A DNA stretch of 44,551 nt, from positions 1 through 44,551 of the forward strand of contig CACKSF010000005.1 in assembly GCA_902602795.1 (NCBI GenBank). The letters run 5' to 3'. Below, piece by piece: positions 19,801 through 30,054 of this stretch. Position 1 is the stretch's first letter. Each line of letters starts with the position of its first letter. Both the position numbers and the translations under genes were made by a program. The notes below the pieces were generated by a model that made no database searches, was not told the DNA's origin, and saw only the letters and a program-made list of their open reading frames with translations. Origin of the DNA: an uncultured Fidelibacterota bacterium (GTDB lineage Bacteria > Fidelibacterota > Marinisomatia > Marinisomatales > UBA1611).

Positions 19801-20775
19801 CTATGTTTTTTTGTTATATATCTGCCAGGTAGATTTAATTAAGGTGTCTAGTCCAGAGTGCTTTTTTTCCCATCGTATAATATCCTCAGCTTGAGAACAA
19901 CTTGAAACAATTTTGGCCACGTCACCAACCCTTCTTTCCATTACTTTATAAGGTATATCCATTTTCAAAATACTTTTAGTCCTTTCTATAATTTCTAAAA
20001 CAGAAAAGCCTGCCTCAGAACCAAGGTTTAATATTAGATTTTTAGAATGTTTTATTAAATATTCCAGAGAGCTAATATGCGCAATTGCCAAATCACTAAC
20101 ATGAACATAATCTCTAATTCCAGTTCCGTCTTTAGTTTTATAGTCGTTTCCGTATATTGGAATAAAAGGCTTCCTGCCTTTTGCGACCTCCATGATTAAG
20201 GGAATTAAATTTTCTGTATTTTTTTCTTTACCAGTAATTCTTTTATCTATATCAAACCCCGCAGCATTAAAATATCTTAAAGAAGCGTATTTGATACCAT
20301 GTATTTTACTGAACCATTCCAAACTATTTTCGGTCGAAAGTTTTGTATACCCGTAATAATTAGAAGGTATCAAAGGGTGAAATTCATCAATAGGAACATA
20401 CCTAGGATTACCATAAACAGCAGCAGATGATGAAAAAATAAAATATTTTATATCATTATCAATACAACTCATTAATATGTTCAAGCTACCAATAATGTTG
20501 TTATAAGTATATTTTTTAGGATTAAGCATTGATTCTCCAGATGCTTTGCTAGCAGCTAGATGTATTACTGCATCGTATCTATCATTTATGAAAAGGTTCG
20601 ACAAATCATCTTTTAAATTTACAGACCCTTCTATAAACTTAGTTTTTGGATTTATATTTTCTTTATTTGCAGTAGATAGATCATCAAATACTGTTACATC
20701 ATATCCGCGATCTAATGCAGCAAGCACTACATGAGACCCTATGTAACCAGCTCCACCAGTTATAACAATTTTCAT
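19801..20775 (-). CDS. galE: UDP-glucose 4-epimerase
   Basis: MKIVITGGAGYIGSHVVLAAL, FDDLSTANKENI, SSSAAVYGNP, LRYFNAAGFD, DGTGIRDYVHVSDLA. Confidence 0.94.
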   Translation of the reverse strand: MKIVITGGAGYIGSHVVLAALDRGYDVTVFDDLSTANKENINPKTKFIEGSVNLKDDLSNLFINDRYDAVIHLAASKASGESMLNPKKYTYNNIIGSLNILMSCIDNDIKYFIFSSSAAVYGNPRYVPIDEFHPLIPSNYYGYTKLSTENSLEWFSKIHGIKYASLRYFNAAGFDIDKRITGKEKNTENLIPLIMEVAKGRKPFIPIYGNDYKTKDGTGIRDYVHVSDLAIAHISSLEYLIKHSKNLILNLGSEAGFSVLEIIERTKSILKMDIPYKVMERRVGDVAKIVSSCSQAEDIIRWEKKHSGLDTLIKSTWQIYNKKT

Positions 20776-20825
20776 AGGAAATTCTTGTTTTTAATTATTA
20801 TTAATCCTATTAAATAGATCTATTA

Positions 20826-21788
20826 TTAAATATGTTTTTCTAATTCTATTTGCTGATAATAATTATACAATTCTCTAATCCCCTTTTCTAATTTTATTTT
20901 AGGACTCCATCCTTTTTCATTCATGATAGTGGTGTCTAACAACTTTCGTGGAGAACCATCTGGTTTTGAGTTATCAAACCTGATTTTTCCATCAAAGCCA
21001 ACAACTTCTTTAATCATTAATGCTAATTCATGGATTGAGATCTCTTCACCTGATCCAACATTAATATGAGAAATCCCCTTATTATAAATTTCTTCAACAC
21101 TTATATTATTTATTATAAATAAAATTGCTTCAGAAAGATCATCAACATGTAGAAATTCACGGAGCGGGTTACCGCTACCCCAAATTTCAACATATTTACT
21201 AGAAGTAATTTTTGCATTATGGAATTTTTGAATTAGCGATGGAATAACATGAGAGGTGTTGGGATCAAAATTATCATTAGGACCGTAAAGATTGTTTGGC
21301 ATAACAGATATAAAATTATCAGAATACTGTTTGTAGTAGGTTTCACATAGTTTTATACCCGCTATTTTTGCTAAGGCATACGGTTCATTTGTTGGCTCTA
21401 AAGGCCCAGAAAGCATTGAAGCCTCTTTTATAGGCTGATCAGCATACTTAGGGTATATACATGCAGATCCTAAAAACAATAGATGCTTTATGCCATATTT
21501 ATGAGAAAAATGTATCAAATTATTTTGGATAGCTAAATTTTCAAATAAAAACTGCGCTGGATATATTTGATTTGCATAAATACCACCAACTTTTGCTGCA
21601 GCACAAATTACAATATCCGGCTCTTCGTTTTTAAAAAATATTCTAGTACTTTCTTGATTTGATAAATCAAGCTCAGTTCTGTCTTTTGTAATAATATTCC
21701 CATATTTATTATGTTTAAGACAATCCAGCATTGAAGAGCCAACTAAACCTTTGTGACCAGCAACAAATATTTTACTTCTTCTGTCGAT
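20826..21788 (-). CDS. fcl: GDP-L-fucose synthase (start codon non-canonical or unresolved)
   Basis: [62 protein letters not shown]. The NAD-binding segment [15 protein letters not shown] lies upstream of the ORF-track ATG (21731), in the same frame and without a stop; 21788 (ATC) is a tentative start. Confidence 0.9.
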   Translation of the reverse strand: MDRRSKIFVAGHKGLVGSSMLDCLKHNKYGNIITKDRTELDLSNQESTRIFFKNEEPDIVICAAAKVGGIYANQIYPAQFLFENLAIQNNLIHFSHKYGIKHLLFLGSACIYPKYADQPIKEASMLSGPLEPTNEPYALAKIAGIKLCETYYKQYSDNFISVMPNNLYGPNDNFDPNTSHVIPSLIQKFHNAKITSSKYVEIWGSGNPLREFLHVDDLSEAILFIINNISVEEIYNKGISHINVGSGEEISIHELALMIKEVVGFDGKIRFDNSKPDGSPRKLLDTTIMNEKGWSPKIKLEKGIRELYNYYQQIELEKHI

Positions 21789-22827
21789 AAACAGCCTCCG
21801 TCCTTAATTTTTCCATATCAGATTCAACCATTAATTTTATTAATTGTTCTAAATCTGTTTTTGGCCTCCAGTCTAATTCTTTTTCAGCTTTGCTAAAATC
21901 TCCTTTAAGTATATTAACTTCCGTGGGTCGGTAATAATCTTTATCTATTTTTACTAAAACCTTATTAGTCTTACTATTATAACCTTCTTCATTAATATTA
22001 GATCCTTTCCATTTTATTTTTATATTTAGTACTTTAAATGCAATTTCTACAAATTGTCTAACAGAGAAAGTTTTTCCTGTCGCTAAAACATAATCTTTTG
22101 GATTGCTTTTCTGCAACATTTTCCACATCCCTAGACAATATTCAGGAGCATAACCCCAATCTCTTTTAGCATCAAGATTCCCAAGATACAAAACATCTTG
22201 CATTCCTTCACTTATTTTGCATGCAGCCTGAGTAATTTTTCTGGTCACAAATGTTCTTCCTCGTCTAGGTGATTCGTGATTAAATAAAATTCCATTACAA
22301 GCAAAAATATCATAGGCCTCTCGATAATTTACAACGATCCAATATGCATATAATTTTGCTACACCATAAGGTGATCGTGGATAAAAAGGAGTATTTTCAT
22401 TTTGCGGGGAATCGGAAGTTTTTCCAAAAAGCTCACTTGTGGATGCTTGATAAAACTTAGTATCAATTTCTGTATCTCTGATTGCATCAAGCATTCTTAA
22501 AGTGCCAAGAGCATCTACTTGAGCAGTGTAATCAGGTATCTGGAATGATACTTTCACATGACTTTGTGCTCCTAGATTATAAATTTCTTTAGGTTTTACC
22601 TTATCTAACAGTCTGTTTAAACTAGAAGGGTCTGTAAGGTCACCGTAATGAAAAAAAAAGGAGTCAGTGTATTTTTTATTTTCAATTATATGATCAATAC
22701 GCTTAGTATTAAAATTGCTACTTTTTCTCACTAAACCATGAACTGCATATCCTTTTTTTATTAAGAGCTCTGTTAAATAAGAACCATCTTGTCCCGTAAC
22801 ACCCGTAATAAGAGCAGTTTTTTTCAT
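21772..22827 (-). CDS. gmd: GDP-mannose 4,6-dehydratase
   Basis: [75 protein letters not shown]. Confidence 0.97.
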   Translation of the reverse strand: MKKTALITGVTGQDGSYLTELLIKKGYAVHGLVRKSSNFNTKRIDHIIENKKYTDSFFFHYGDLTDPSSLNRLLDKVKPKEIYNLGAQSHVKVSFQIPDYTAQVDALGTLRMLDAIRDTEIDTKFYQASTSELFGKTSDSPQNENTPFYPRSPYGVAKLYAYWIVVNYREAYDIFACNGILFNHESPRRGRTFVTRKITQAACKISEGMQDVLYLGNLDAKRDWGYAPEYCLGMWKMLQKSNPKDYVLATGKTFSVRQFVEIAFKVLNIKIKWKGSNINEEGYNSKTNKVLVKIDKDYYRPTEVNILKGDFSKAEKELDWRPKTDLEQLIKLMVESDMEKLRTEAVYRQKK

Positions 22828-22836
22828 AAGTATATG

Positions 22837-23799
22837 CTAATTACTAACTTCTTTTAATTCAGGAATCGTAATTGCAGTAGTACCAATGTGACCAACTACA
22901 ATACCTGCTGCTTTATTTGCAAATCGGGTCACAGTTTCAGAATCAAACCCTGCCAATGTTCCTATAGCAAAAGATGCAATTACCGTGTCACCAGCACCAC
23001 TAACATCATAAATTTCTTTAGCTTCGGAAGATACGTGGAATTTTGCATCTTTTCCTATGTATGACATTCCATTTGGTCCCCTTGTTATGAGACATGCATC
23101 TAAGCTTAAATCATTACATATTTCCATTCCAGCTTTTTCAATATCACTATCATTTTTCAACAATTTCCCTAAAGCGTTTTCAGCTTCTTTAAGGTTCGGA
23201 GTAATTATAGAAGCACCATAGTATTTTTCCCATTTTTTACCTTTAGGGTCAACAAAAATAGGTATGCGTAATTCTCTTGCTTTATTAATAATCTCCTTTG
23301 TTACTGATTCAATACATACTCCTTTGTTATAATCGCTAATAATAATTCCATCTACATCCGCTATCTTTTTAGAGATCTGTTCTAGTATTTGATTCAAATT
23401 CTGGTTAGTTAAATTGCTTACATCCCAATCCACCCGAACAAGTTGTTGACCATCCGCAACGATTCTCATTTTTTCAGTTGTGCGACTAGACTTAGATTCA
23501 ACTATAAATCTGGTTGATATGCCTTTTTTTTTTAAATCCTGCTTGATTTTCTCACCAGCCTGATCTGCTCCTATAAGACTAATAACAGAAGCCTGAGCAC
23601 CTAAATTTATCAGGTTTCTTAACACATTTCCACATCCTCCGAGACTATATTTTTCTTCCATAGACTGGACAATTGGGACAGGTGCCTCTGGAGAAACACG
23701 ATGAACATTGCCAAAAATAAATCGATCTAACATAATATCACCAATTGCCAAAATTGTTGGTGAAGATCTTTGTATTTTATCTACTAACCTCACAGACAA
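22837..23799 (-). CDS. D-glycero-beta-D-manno-heptose-7-phosphate kinase (RfaE/HldE domain I, PfkB family)
   Basis: ILAIGDIMLDRFIFGNVHRVSPEAPVPIVQ, SLGGCGNVLRNLINLGA, IISDYNKGV, DVSGAGDTVIASFAIG. Confidence 0.92.
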   Translation of the reverse strand: MSVRLVDKIQRSSPTILAIGDIMLDRFIFGNVHRVSPEAPVPIVQSMEEKYSLGGCGNVLRNLINLGAQASVISLIGADQAGEKIKQDLKKKGISTRFIVESKSSRTTEKMRIVADGQQLVRVDWDVSNLTNQNLNQILEQISKKIADVDGIIISDYNKGVCIESVTKEIINKARELRIPIFVDPKGKKWEKYYGASIITPNLKEAENALGKLLKNDSDIEKAGMEICNDLSLDACLITRGPNGMSYIGKDAKFHVSSEAKEIYDVSGAGDTVIASFAIGTLAGFDSETVTRFANKAAGIVVGHIGTTAITIPELKEVSN

Positions 23800-24753
23800 T
23801 TAAACCTTTAAAATTTTTTCAAAAAAATTGATTGTCTTTTTCAGTCCATTAACTAGACTAACTTTTGGCTCCCAATTTATTTTTTCTTTTGCAAATGATA
23901 TGTCTGGTTTTCGTTGCTGTGGATCATCCTCTGGTAAAGATTTATAAATAATCTTGGACCTTGAATTAGTAAGCTCAATTATTTTTTTCGCTATTTCTTG
24001 AATTGTAAATTCATCAGGGTTACCAATGTTTATTGGTCCGGTGAAATCATCCTCGGTATTCATAACCAACAACATTGCAGTAATCAAATCATCAACAAAA
24101 CAAAAACTCCTGGTCTGCTTCCCATCACCGTAAATTGTTATATCTTTATTTTTTAGAGATTGAATAATAAAGTTACTAATCACGCGTCCATCATTGGGGT
24201 GCATTCTTGGTCCGTAAGTATTAAAGATTCTTGCAATTTTAATTTTAAGCTTATGCTGTCTGTAATAATCAAAAAATAAGGTTTCAGCGCATCTTTTTCC
24301 TTCATCATAGCAAGACCTTCTCCCAATTGGATTTACCCGTCCCCAATAAGATTCATTTTGGGGGTGTATCTCTGGGTCTCCATAAACTTCAGATGTTGAA
24401 GCTTGAAAAATTTTAGCATTTTGTCTTTTTGCTAAGCCAAGCATATTAATAGATCCATTAACTGAAGTTTTTGTAGTCTGCACAGGATCGTATTGGTAAT
24501 GAATTGGAGATGCAGGGCACGCCAAATTATAAATTTCATCAACCTCTACATACAATGGAAAACATATATCATGGCGTAGTAACTCAAAATTTTCATTACT
24601 CATCAAATGATAAATATTATTTTTGGATCCAGTGTAATAATTATCCAAACAAATTACGTCATTCCCCTGCTTAATAAGCTTTTCACATAAATGCGAACCT
24701 AAAAACCCAGCTCCACCTGTAATCAAAATACGTTTCTTTTCAAATAAAGTCAT
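23800..24753 (-). CDS. uxs: UDP-glucuronate decarboxylase (UDP-xylose synthase)
   Basis: [92 protein letters not shown]. Confidence 0.97.
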   Translation of the reverse strand: MTLFEKKRILITGGAGFLGSHLCEKLIKQGNDVICLDNYYTGSKNNIYHLMSNENFELLRHDICFPLYVEVDEIYNLACPASPIHYQYDPVQTTKTSVNGSINMLGLAKRQNAKIFQASTSEVYGDPEIHPQNESYWGRVNPIGRRSCYDEGKRCAETLFFDYYRQHKLKIKIARIFNTYGPRMHPNDGRVISNFIIQSLKNKDITIYGDGKQTRSFCFVDDLITAMLLVMNTEDDFTGPINIGNPDEFTIQEIAKKIIELTNSRSKIIYKSLPEDDPQQRKPDISFAKEKINWEPKVSLVNGLKKTINFFEKILKV

Positions 24754-24774
24754 GTGTATACAAAATTTTAAAAA

Positions 24775-26229
24775 TTATGATTTTATTGTGCTTAGCGATG
24801 ATTTTCCAAATGCTAGCGTAGGATAGAAAATAATTGGTAACAATATCAAACCAACGGCAAAAAAGATTTTTTTATCAAATAATTTTGATATCTGCAACGA
24901 AGAGATTATAAAGCCAATTGGAAACAATAAATAAATCATAATCCACCAAACTGGTTTGGATGCTATTTTTGTAAAAACAAATAAATTAAAAAATGGCACA
25001 AGCGCTTTCCATCCTGCTTGTCCAGATTTACTGAAAATAATAAAACGAGAAACCCGAACAACTGATACTGAAAGACCAAAAAAAGATAATAATATCATTG
25101 GGATTAAACCTAATTCTGTTGAATCTTCTGATTTTGATTTTTCTTTACCACTTTTTTCATTCTTCTTTTTACTTTTTTTATCACCTTGTAATGAACCAAC
25201 TGTTTCTACTTTAAAAGGATCTGGAGGAGTCATGTCAAAATTTACCTCACTATCATCAGATGTCTCATCTATTAAATCTCCAATATTACCTGCTAAATCT
25301 TTATAACTGAGATTAATGGGAACAACTCCCTCCGAATCAGATTTGGTAAAAATATGATAAAAAACAAACTTTAAATCTTCTTCAATTAGTATTTTTGTTT
25401 CTACATTACCTACTTTAGCAATTATATCTTTAAGATCTTCTGAAGAATTAAATTGAAGAAACAATGAATCTCCTTTTACAGCCCATGATTTATCATAAGA
25501 ATTATTGGAAAATAAACTAACCTCAGTTATCTCTGGTAATGTACCATCCATAGTAATAACCAAACTATCTGTTGCAACTGTGATTGGAACACCAGGATTA
25601 CCTGCCAAATCCATAAAATTAATTTCAAATGTAATGGGTCCATCATCCGCTTCATTAGCTGAATATATCAATTTCCAAGACTTTTCAATACCAACAGCAC
25701 CATCATTGTATGATTCACCATTTATTTCAAATTCTGGTTTTTTTATAGGCTCACTAGTGACAAGATCAAAAATGATTGAATCACCGGGCATTGCAAGATT
25801 TTTCTTTTCATTAGAAGATATGATTTTTAGTGAAATTAATGTTGGAACTGTTTCATCTATGCTCAAAACGCTATCGCTTACAGAACCCTCTATGCTATTT
25901 CCTGCTCTATCCCAAACCTTTGCAATAAATTGTGCTTTCCCTCCTTCACTAAATCCAGGCATAGCCTCAAAAATATTTGCAGAAACAGAGACATTTTTTA
26001 AATCATCAATATTACTTTTTTCAATTGTAAAAATCTCACCCATTTCCTCATAGGATTTCCCACCATTAAAGCTAACTTTTATTTGAACTCTCCCCCCAAT
26101 AAGAGTAGGGTCATCTACTATTGGAACACCAACTGTTACATCTGTAGCTAAGCTATTCCAATACACATTTGGACTTTCTTGAGTAAAAACTAAAGAAACA
26201 AAAAGACTTAAAAATACAAAGGATTTCAT
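24775..26229 (-). CDS. Secreted/membrane protein: Ig-like bacterial repeats plus C-terminal DUF5684-like multi-TM domain
   Basis: Signal peptide MKSFVFLSLFVSLVFTQ (Met at 26229), three similar ~90-aa repeats with 'D.....P' motifs, then FSKSGQAGWKALVPFFNLFVFTKIASKPVWWIMIYLLFPIGFIISS, as in DUF5684. Confidence 0.72.
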   Translation of the reverse strand: MKSFVFLSLFVSLVFTQESPNVYWNSLATDVTVGVPIVDDPTLIGGRVQIKVSFNGGKSYEEMGEIFTIEKSNIDDLKNVSVSANIFEAMPGFSEGGKAQFIAKVWDRAGNSIEGSVSDSVLSIDETVPTLISLKIISSNEKKNLAMPGDSIIFDLVTSEPIKKPEFEINGESYNDGAVGIEKSWKLIYSANEADDGPITFEINFMDLAGNPGVPITVATDSLVITMDGTLPEITEVSLFSNNSYDKSWAVKGDSLFLQFNSSEDLKDIIAKVGNVETKILIEEDLKFVFYHIFTKSDSEGVVPINLSYKDLAGNIGDLIDETSDDSEVNFDMTPPDPFKVETVGSLQGDKKSKKKNEKSGKEKSKSEDSTELGLIPMILLSFFGLSVSVVRVSRFIIFSKSGQAGWKALVPFFNLFVFTKIASKPVWWIMIYLLFPIGFIISSLQISKLFDKKIFFAVGLILLPIIFYPTLAFGKSSLSTIKS

Positions 26230-26987
26230 TTCCATTCTTTTAATAATCTCTTTGCGATTTCATGCTGATCAAAATCTTCAACTTTTTCGTTTCGCGATAG
26301 TGGCTTTTTTAATAATTCCCTCAGATGATATTTTGCTTTATCTTTCTCTCCATCTTTGAATAGTGCCTGCGCTAAATAAACGATTTGTGAAGGTGTTGAA
26401 TCACCAATACTATATGCTTTTTTTAAATTCTTTATTGCAAGGTCATTGCTTGGCCAAGATAAAATAAATGGTATATAAGGAGATTTGAAATGCACCGCAC
26501 CAAGCATGAAATAGCCTCCGCCATTTGAATAATTTGGATCAATCTCAATAATTTTTTTTGAATGATCTCTCATAAGACCAGCAATACCTTCTTTCGCAGC
26601 TGCCATGGTTCCATATACCTCGGCCCAACTTCCAAGATTAACCAAAAACCAATATCGAGCAGCAGCAGAGTTTGGATATAGATCAACTAATCTTTCTCCT
26701 AATTTTTTTCCTTTACTAAATACTTTCTTTTTTTCTTCATCCGTTTTTACTAAAAACTTCCCTTTAAAGTAATAGCTTTTCATTAAATACACTCCAGCAT
26801 CTAACTCAAAGTCTGTAGATGCTTTTTTAAATTGTTTTATTGCATTTTCAATCGGGAGGGGTTTAACGTTATATCCAATTACACCCTTTGAACGAGCATC
26901 ATAGAGAGCAACACCTTTTTCGAAGAAACCTTCCCCAGCTATTAACAAAGGAAAAAACAAATGAACATATATAAAGACTTTTTTCAT
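26226..26987 (-). CDS. Tetratricopeptide-like/TatT-like periplasmic protein
   Basis: Signal peptide, helical repeats; ARYWFLVNLGSWAEVYG and YSNGGGYFMLGAVHFKSP resemble TatT-family TPR proteins. Confidence 0.6.
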   Translation of the reverse strand: MKKVFIYVHLFFPLLIAGEGFFEKGVALYDARSKGVIGYNVKPLPIENAIKQFKKASTDFELDAGVYLMKSYYFKGKFLVKTDEEKKKVFSKGKKLGERLVDLYPNSAAARYWFLVNLGSWAEVYGTMAAAKEGIAGLMRDHSKKIIEIDPNYSNGGGYFMLGAVHFKSPYIPFILSWPSNDLAIKNLKKAYSIGDSTPSQIVYLAQALFKDGEKDKAKYHLRELLKKPLSRNEKVEDFDQHEIAKRLLKEWK

Positions 26988-26996
26988 CGTAGATTT

Positions 26997-27761
26997 TTAG
27001 AAGTACTCTATATAAGTAATCTTTAATTCTCTTTTAAAGTAATCGACCTTTTCATCGTCAAATAATAAATTGTTTAAATGCAATTCAAGGTGAAGTGACT
27101 CGACAAAAGACCACCTAAATGCTGCATTGAGATATCCTCCTTTACTAATAGACATAGTGCGTGCTGTCATTCCATTTTCATTTAATGCGCTATTATATTC
27201 CAACAATAGAGAAAATTCGGGGTTGAACTCAAGATCCAATCCAAAAAATAAATTAGGATCACTATCACCATCTTTTGTTTCAAGAAAACTATGATTTATG
27301 CCTGCATGTAATCCAATATTTCCAAGCAGAGATTTCCAGTTTTTAGACATCGCTCCATACAATCCTAACGCCTTTATTTCATAACGTTGTAACGTATCTT
27401 GCCTCCAATAGTCTCCTAAACCCTGCGTGTTTAAACCTATTGCAAAGGCAGGCATAGATAAATTTTCGTCAAGAATTAAGTACTTTAATTTTGCCTCAGG
27501 TCGAGGATACCAATCTAAACTATCATCACCTATCAAATTGGGGGAACCAAATGACATTCCAAATTGAAAACGATCAGTTATTCCAGCACTTAGGCCAAAA
27601 ATCAATCCTCCTTCATCTTGGATTCGCATATCCATTGAAAAACTACCTCTCATCAATGTCCCTGCTGTTGGAACACTAATTAAGTCCGTTGGAGGTGGAT
27701 ATTCTTGCGCTTTCAGCAAATAAATAACCGCAATAAACAATATCATTATTCGTTTTTTCAT
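26997..27761 (-). CDS. Predicted outer-membrane beta-barrel protein
   Basis: Signal peptide MKKRIMILFIAVIYLLKAQ; LISVPTAGTLMRGSFSMDMRIQDEGGLIFGLSAGITDRFQFGMSFG alternating amphipathic strands; C-terminal aromatic end. Confidence 0.65.
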   Translation of the reverse strand: MKKRIMILFIAVIYLLKAQEYPPPTDLISVPTAGTLMRGSFSMDMRIQDEGGLIFGLSAGITDRFQFGMSFGSPNLIGDDSLDWYPRPEAKLKYLILDENLSMPAFAIGLNTQGLGDYWRQDTLQRYEIKALGLYGAMSKNWKSLLGNIGLHAGINHSFLETKDGDSDPNLFFGLDLEFNPEFSLLLEYNSALNENGMTARTMSISKGGYLNAAFRWSFVESLHLELHLNNLLFDDEKVDYFKRELKITYIEYF

Positions 27762-28750
27762 TATCTCTTATATTGAATAGGTTTAGGATAAATTACATCT
27801 CCCATCCGTGAGGTCAAAGTACGTACACGGTGTAAAGGCAAAGTAAGCAGATCATCTTCATCCTCCATCCTAAATTGTATACCATTATCTGAAACATTAA
27901 AATAATCAACAAATAATTGTTCTCCATTGACGAGCAATAGAACATCCCACTCTGTTTTTGGTATAAACCCTCCATGAGGAACTAATATTCTACTCTCTTT
28001 AATCTCTTTTGCAATAATATCTACTTCATCTAGTGTGTTATGAGATCTAGGTGGAGGCCTTAAATACAATTGATCCGCTGGAGCCATATCTACTGCAACA
28101 CTTGAAAGAAGATCTCCATCGTATCCAAATTCCCATATTTGAACCACTGTGCTTGGTTCTTCCCTATGATAGATAATATCAAACTTATATTTAAACCTAC
28201 GAATAACTCTTGCTGATGGTAAATCTTTCCATCTTTCCTCTGCTAAATAACCTAAATAATCATAATCCAATTCAATCTGGCCATACTTTTTCCCATCAAT
28301 AGTTTGAAAAACAATTTTTTTTACTTCGACACCATCATAAAATGTGAAATGGGTTTGCTGACCGCTAAAGTTTAATGGCTCGTTTGCCTTATAGCGCCAA
28401 GATCTATATTCTTTACTCCATTCTTCATCTTCTCCATACACTGTTAAATGTAGGTATTGCATATCTTGGTTATATTCTCCTCTTTCCACCATTTTTCCAT
28501 TTATATCATATTTTAACATTTCTAGTTTTTGGGTTACTCCACTGGAAGAAACATGCTCTATTTTTATAGGTTGGTTGATAGAATTAAAACTAACTGCTAA
28601 ATGCGCTTTCCCTCTTCTGTTCGTTGATAGCATTGATAGATCTGATTTAAAGTTGAAATCTGACTCAAAATATTTAATATAAATAATATCTTGAGAACTT
28701 TGAGAAAATAAAATTTCAAGAAATAAAATAAAATAAAGGTAGATCGCCAT
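27761..28750 (-). CDS. Secreted protein of unknown function
   Basis: N-terminal signal peptide MAIYLYFILFLEILFSQ; overlaps neighbouring start/stop codons; no recognised domain. Confidence 0.6.
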   Translation of the reverse strand: MAIYLYFILFLEILFSQSSQDIIYIKYFESDFNFKSDLSMLSTNRRGKAHLAVSFNSINQPIKIEHVSSSGVTQKLEMLKYDINGKMVERGEYNQDMQYLHLTVYGEDEEWSKEYRSWRYKANEPLNFSGQQTHFTFYDGVEVKKIVFQTIDGKKYGQIELDYDYLGYLAEERWKDLPSARVIRRFKYKFDIIYHREEPSTVVQIWEFGYDGDLLSSVAVDMAPADQLYLRPPPRSHNTLDEVDIIAKEIKESRILVPHGGFIPKTEWDVLLLVNGEQLFVDYFNVSDNGIQFRMEDEDDLLTLPLHRVRTLTSRMGDVIYPKPIQYKR

Positions 28751-30054
28751 TATTCTTCAGGGTTTAAATCTTCATCTAAAGAATTAGAAAGTTTATAGCG
28801 ATAAATCGCACCATCCTCGCTATCGCAAATATAAACGACACCTTTGCTATCCACTGTCACTGCAACAGGATTACTCATAATTTTCTCTGTTTCATTTATA
28901 TACCCTGCCTTTTTAAAAAATGATCCATTAAAATTAAAGACTGTAATATCAGAGTTCTGTTGATCAACAATATAACTATTTCTATTATTATCTACAGCAA
29001 TATCTACTGGATGTAAAAACCATGCAGGATTCATAATATCATCTGCTTCTGGTTGAAATCCAGAAGTATATACTGCGAAATCTCCACTCAGATTAGGAGA
29101 TATCATATGAACTGGAAAATAATCACCTTCTTGGGTATAATATAAGTTTCCCTGATAATCTACATCAATACTTGAAGGCTTATTTACCGTACCTGCTCCC
29201 GTACCATAACCCTTGATAGTAGATCCGTATCGACCTGTGTATGCCCATACAAAATCACCTTTAGAAAGCTCAAGAAGAAGAGATCTTAAAAAATCTATCT
29301 GAACAATCCTATATTGATTATTATTACCACCGTAATTATCCGTAACAAATATCATGTTCTGCTCTCCTGAAGGAGCAGTTAAGGCAGTAAATCTACTAGA
29401 GTCTGATTGGTAGTATGTATCAAGATATAAATTCATCTCATAAGTTCCATCGTAGAAAAGGTGTGGTTGCATCAAGGAATCAATTAGTGTCTGATCAGGA
29501 GTCATCTCATTGTCAACAATTATCCAATTGCTATCATTAAGTAAAGAAAGCCAAAAATCTGATCCTGCGCTGACTGTGGTATCCGCTCCAGTTTGAGAGT
29601 GAATAAAAGTAGCACTTGTAATCACTTTGCTAATCCCAACTTCATTCCAATATTGATTCCATACAAATATTCTTTGCGAACCATCTATATAAAACACATT
29701 CATTTTTTTATCTATATCTACATCAATTGGTGCAATATCTAAATTATTGTTATCGACAAGGTTCCGTAAGTCTTCAAAACCTACTGGTTGATTTCCACTT
29801 TGGTCAAATACCAAAATAGAAGATTGGCTTTCATCTGCAACAAAAATTCTACCATCCTGGGCAATAGAAATTTCTACTGGTTTTACAATTCCTTGATTGC
29901 TGTTCCAAGTTGGTTGTATCAATAAATACGTGGTGTCTCCGGCACCAAACATTTCCGATTCTAAATCTTGAATATTTTCAGGAATTACAAATCTATCCAT
30001 ACATGAACAAAGAAAAATAAATAATAAAAAACTATTTTTAAAAGGGAGCCTCAT
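28750..30054 (-). CDS. Lipoprotein with NHL/6-bladed beta-propeller repeats
   Basis: Lipobox FIFLCSC; repeats such as PVEISIAQDGRIFVADESQSSILVFDQSGN, PSSIDVDYQGNLYYTQEGD, PVAVTVDSKGVVYICDSEDGAIYRYK. Confidence 0.85.
   Translation of the reverse strand: MRLPFKNSFLLFIFLCSCMDRFVIPENIQDLESEMFGAGDTTYLLIQPTWNSNQGIVKPVEISIAQDGRIFVADESQSSILVFDQSGNQPVGFEDLRNLVDNNNLDIAPIDVDIDKKMNVFYIDGSQRIFVWNQYWNEVGISKVITSATFIHSQTGADTTVSAGSDFWLSLLNDSNWIIVDNEMTPDQTLIDSLMQPHLFYDGTYEMNLYLDTYYQSDSSRFTALTAPSGEQNMIFVTDNYGGNNNQYRIVQIDFLRSLLLELSKGDFVWAYTGRYGSTIKGYGTGAGTVNKPSSIDVDYQGNLYYTQEGDYFPVHMISPNLSGDFAVYTSGFQPEADDIMNPAWFLHPVDIAVDNNRNSYIVDQQNSDITVFNFNGSFFKKAGYINETEKIMSNPVAVTVDSKGVVYICDSEDGAIYRYKLSNSLDEDLNPEE

Noticed and set aside
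20813-20824. AATAGATCTATT 12-bp palindrome between galE and fcl
   Set aside because: Short AT-rich palindrome in a ~50-bp gap; expected by chance at this composition and no extra support.
26226-26987. TRAP transporter component
   Set aside because: Sequence is TatT/TPR-like, but no DctM/DctQ/DctP genes are nearby, so a TRAP role is unsupported.
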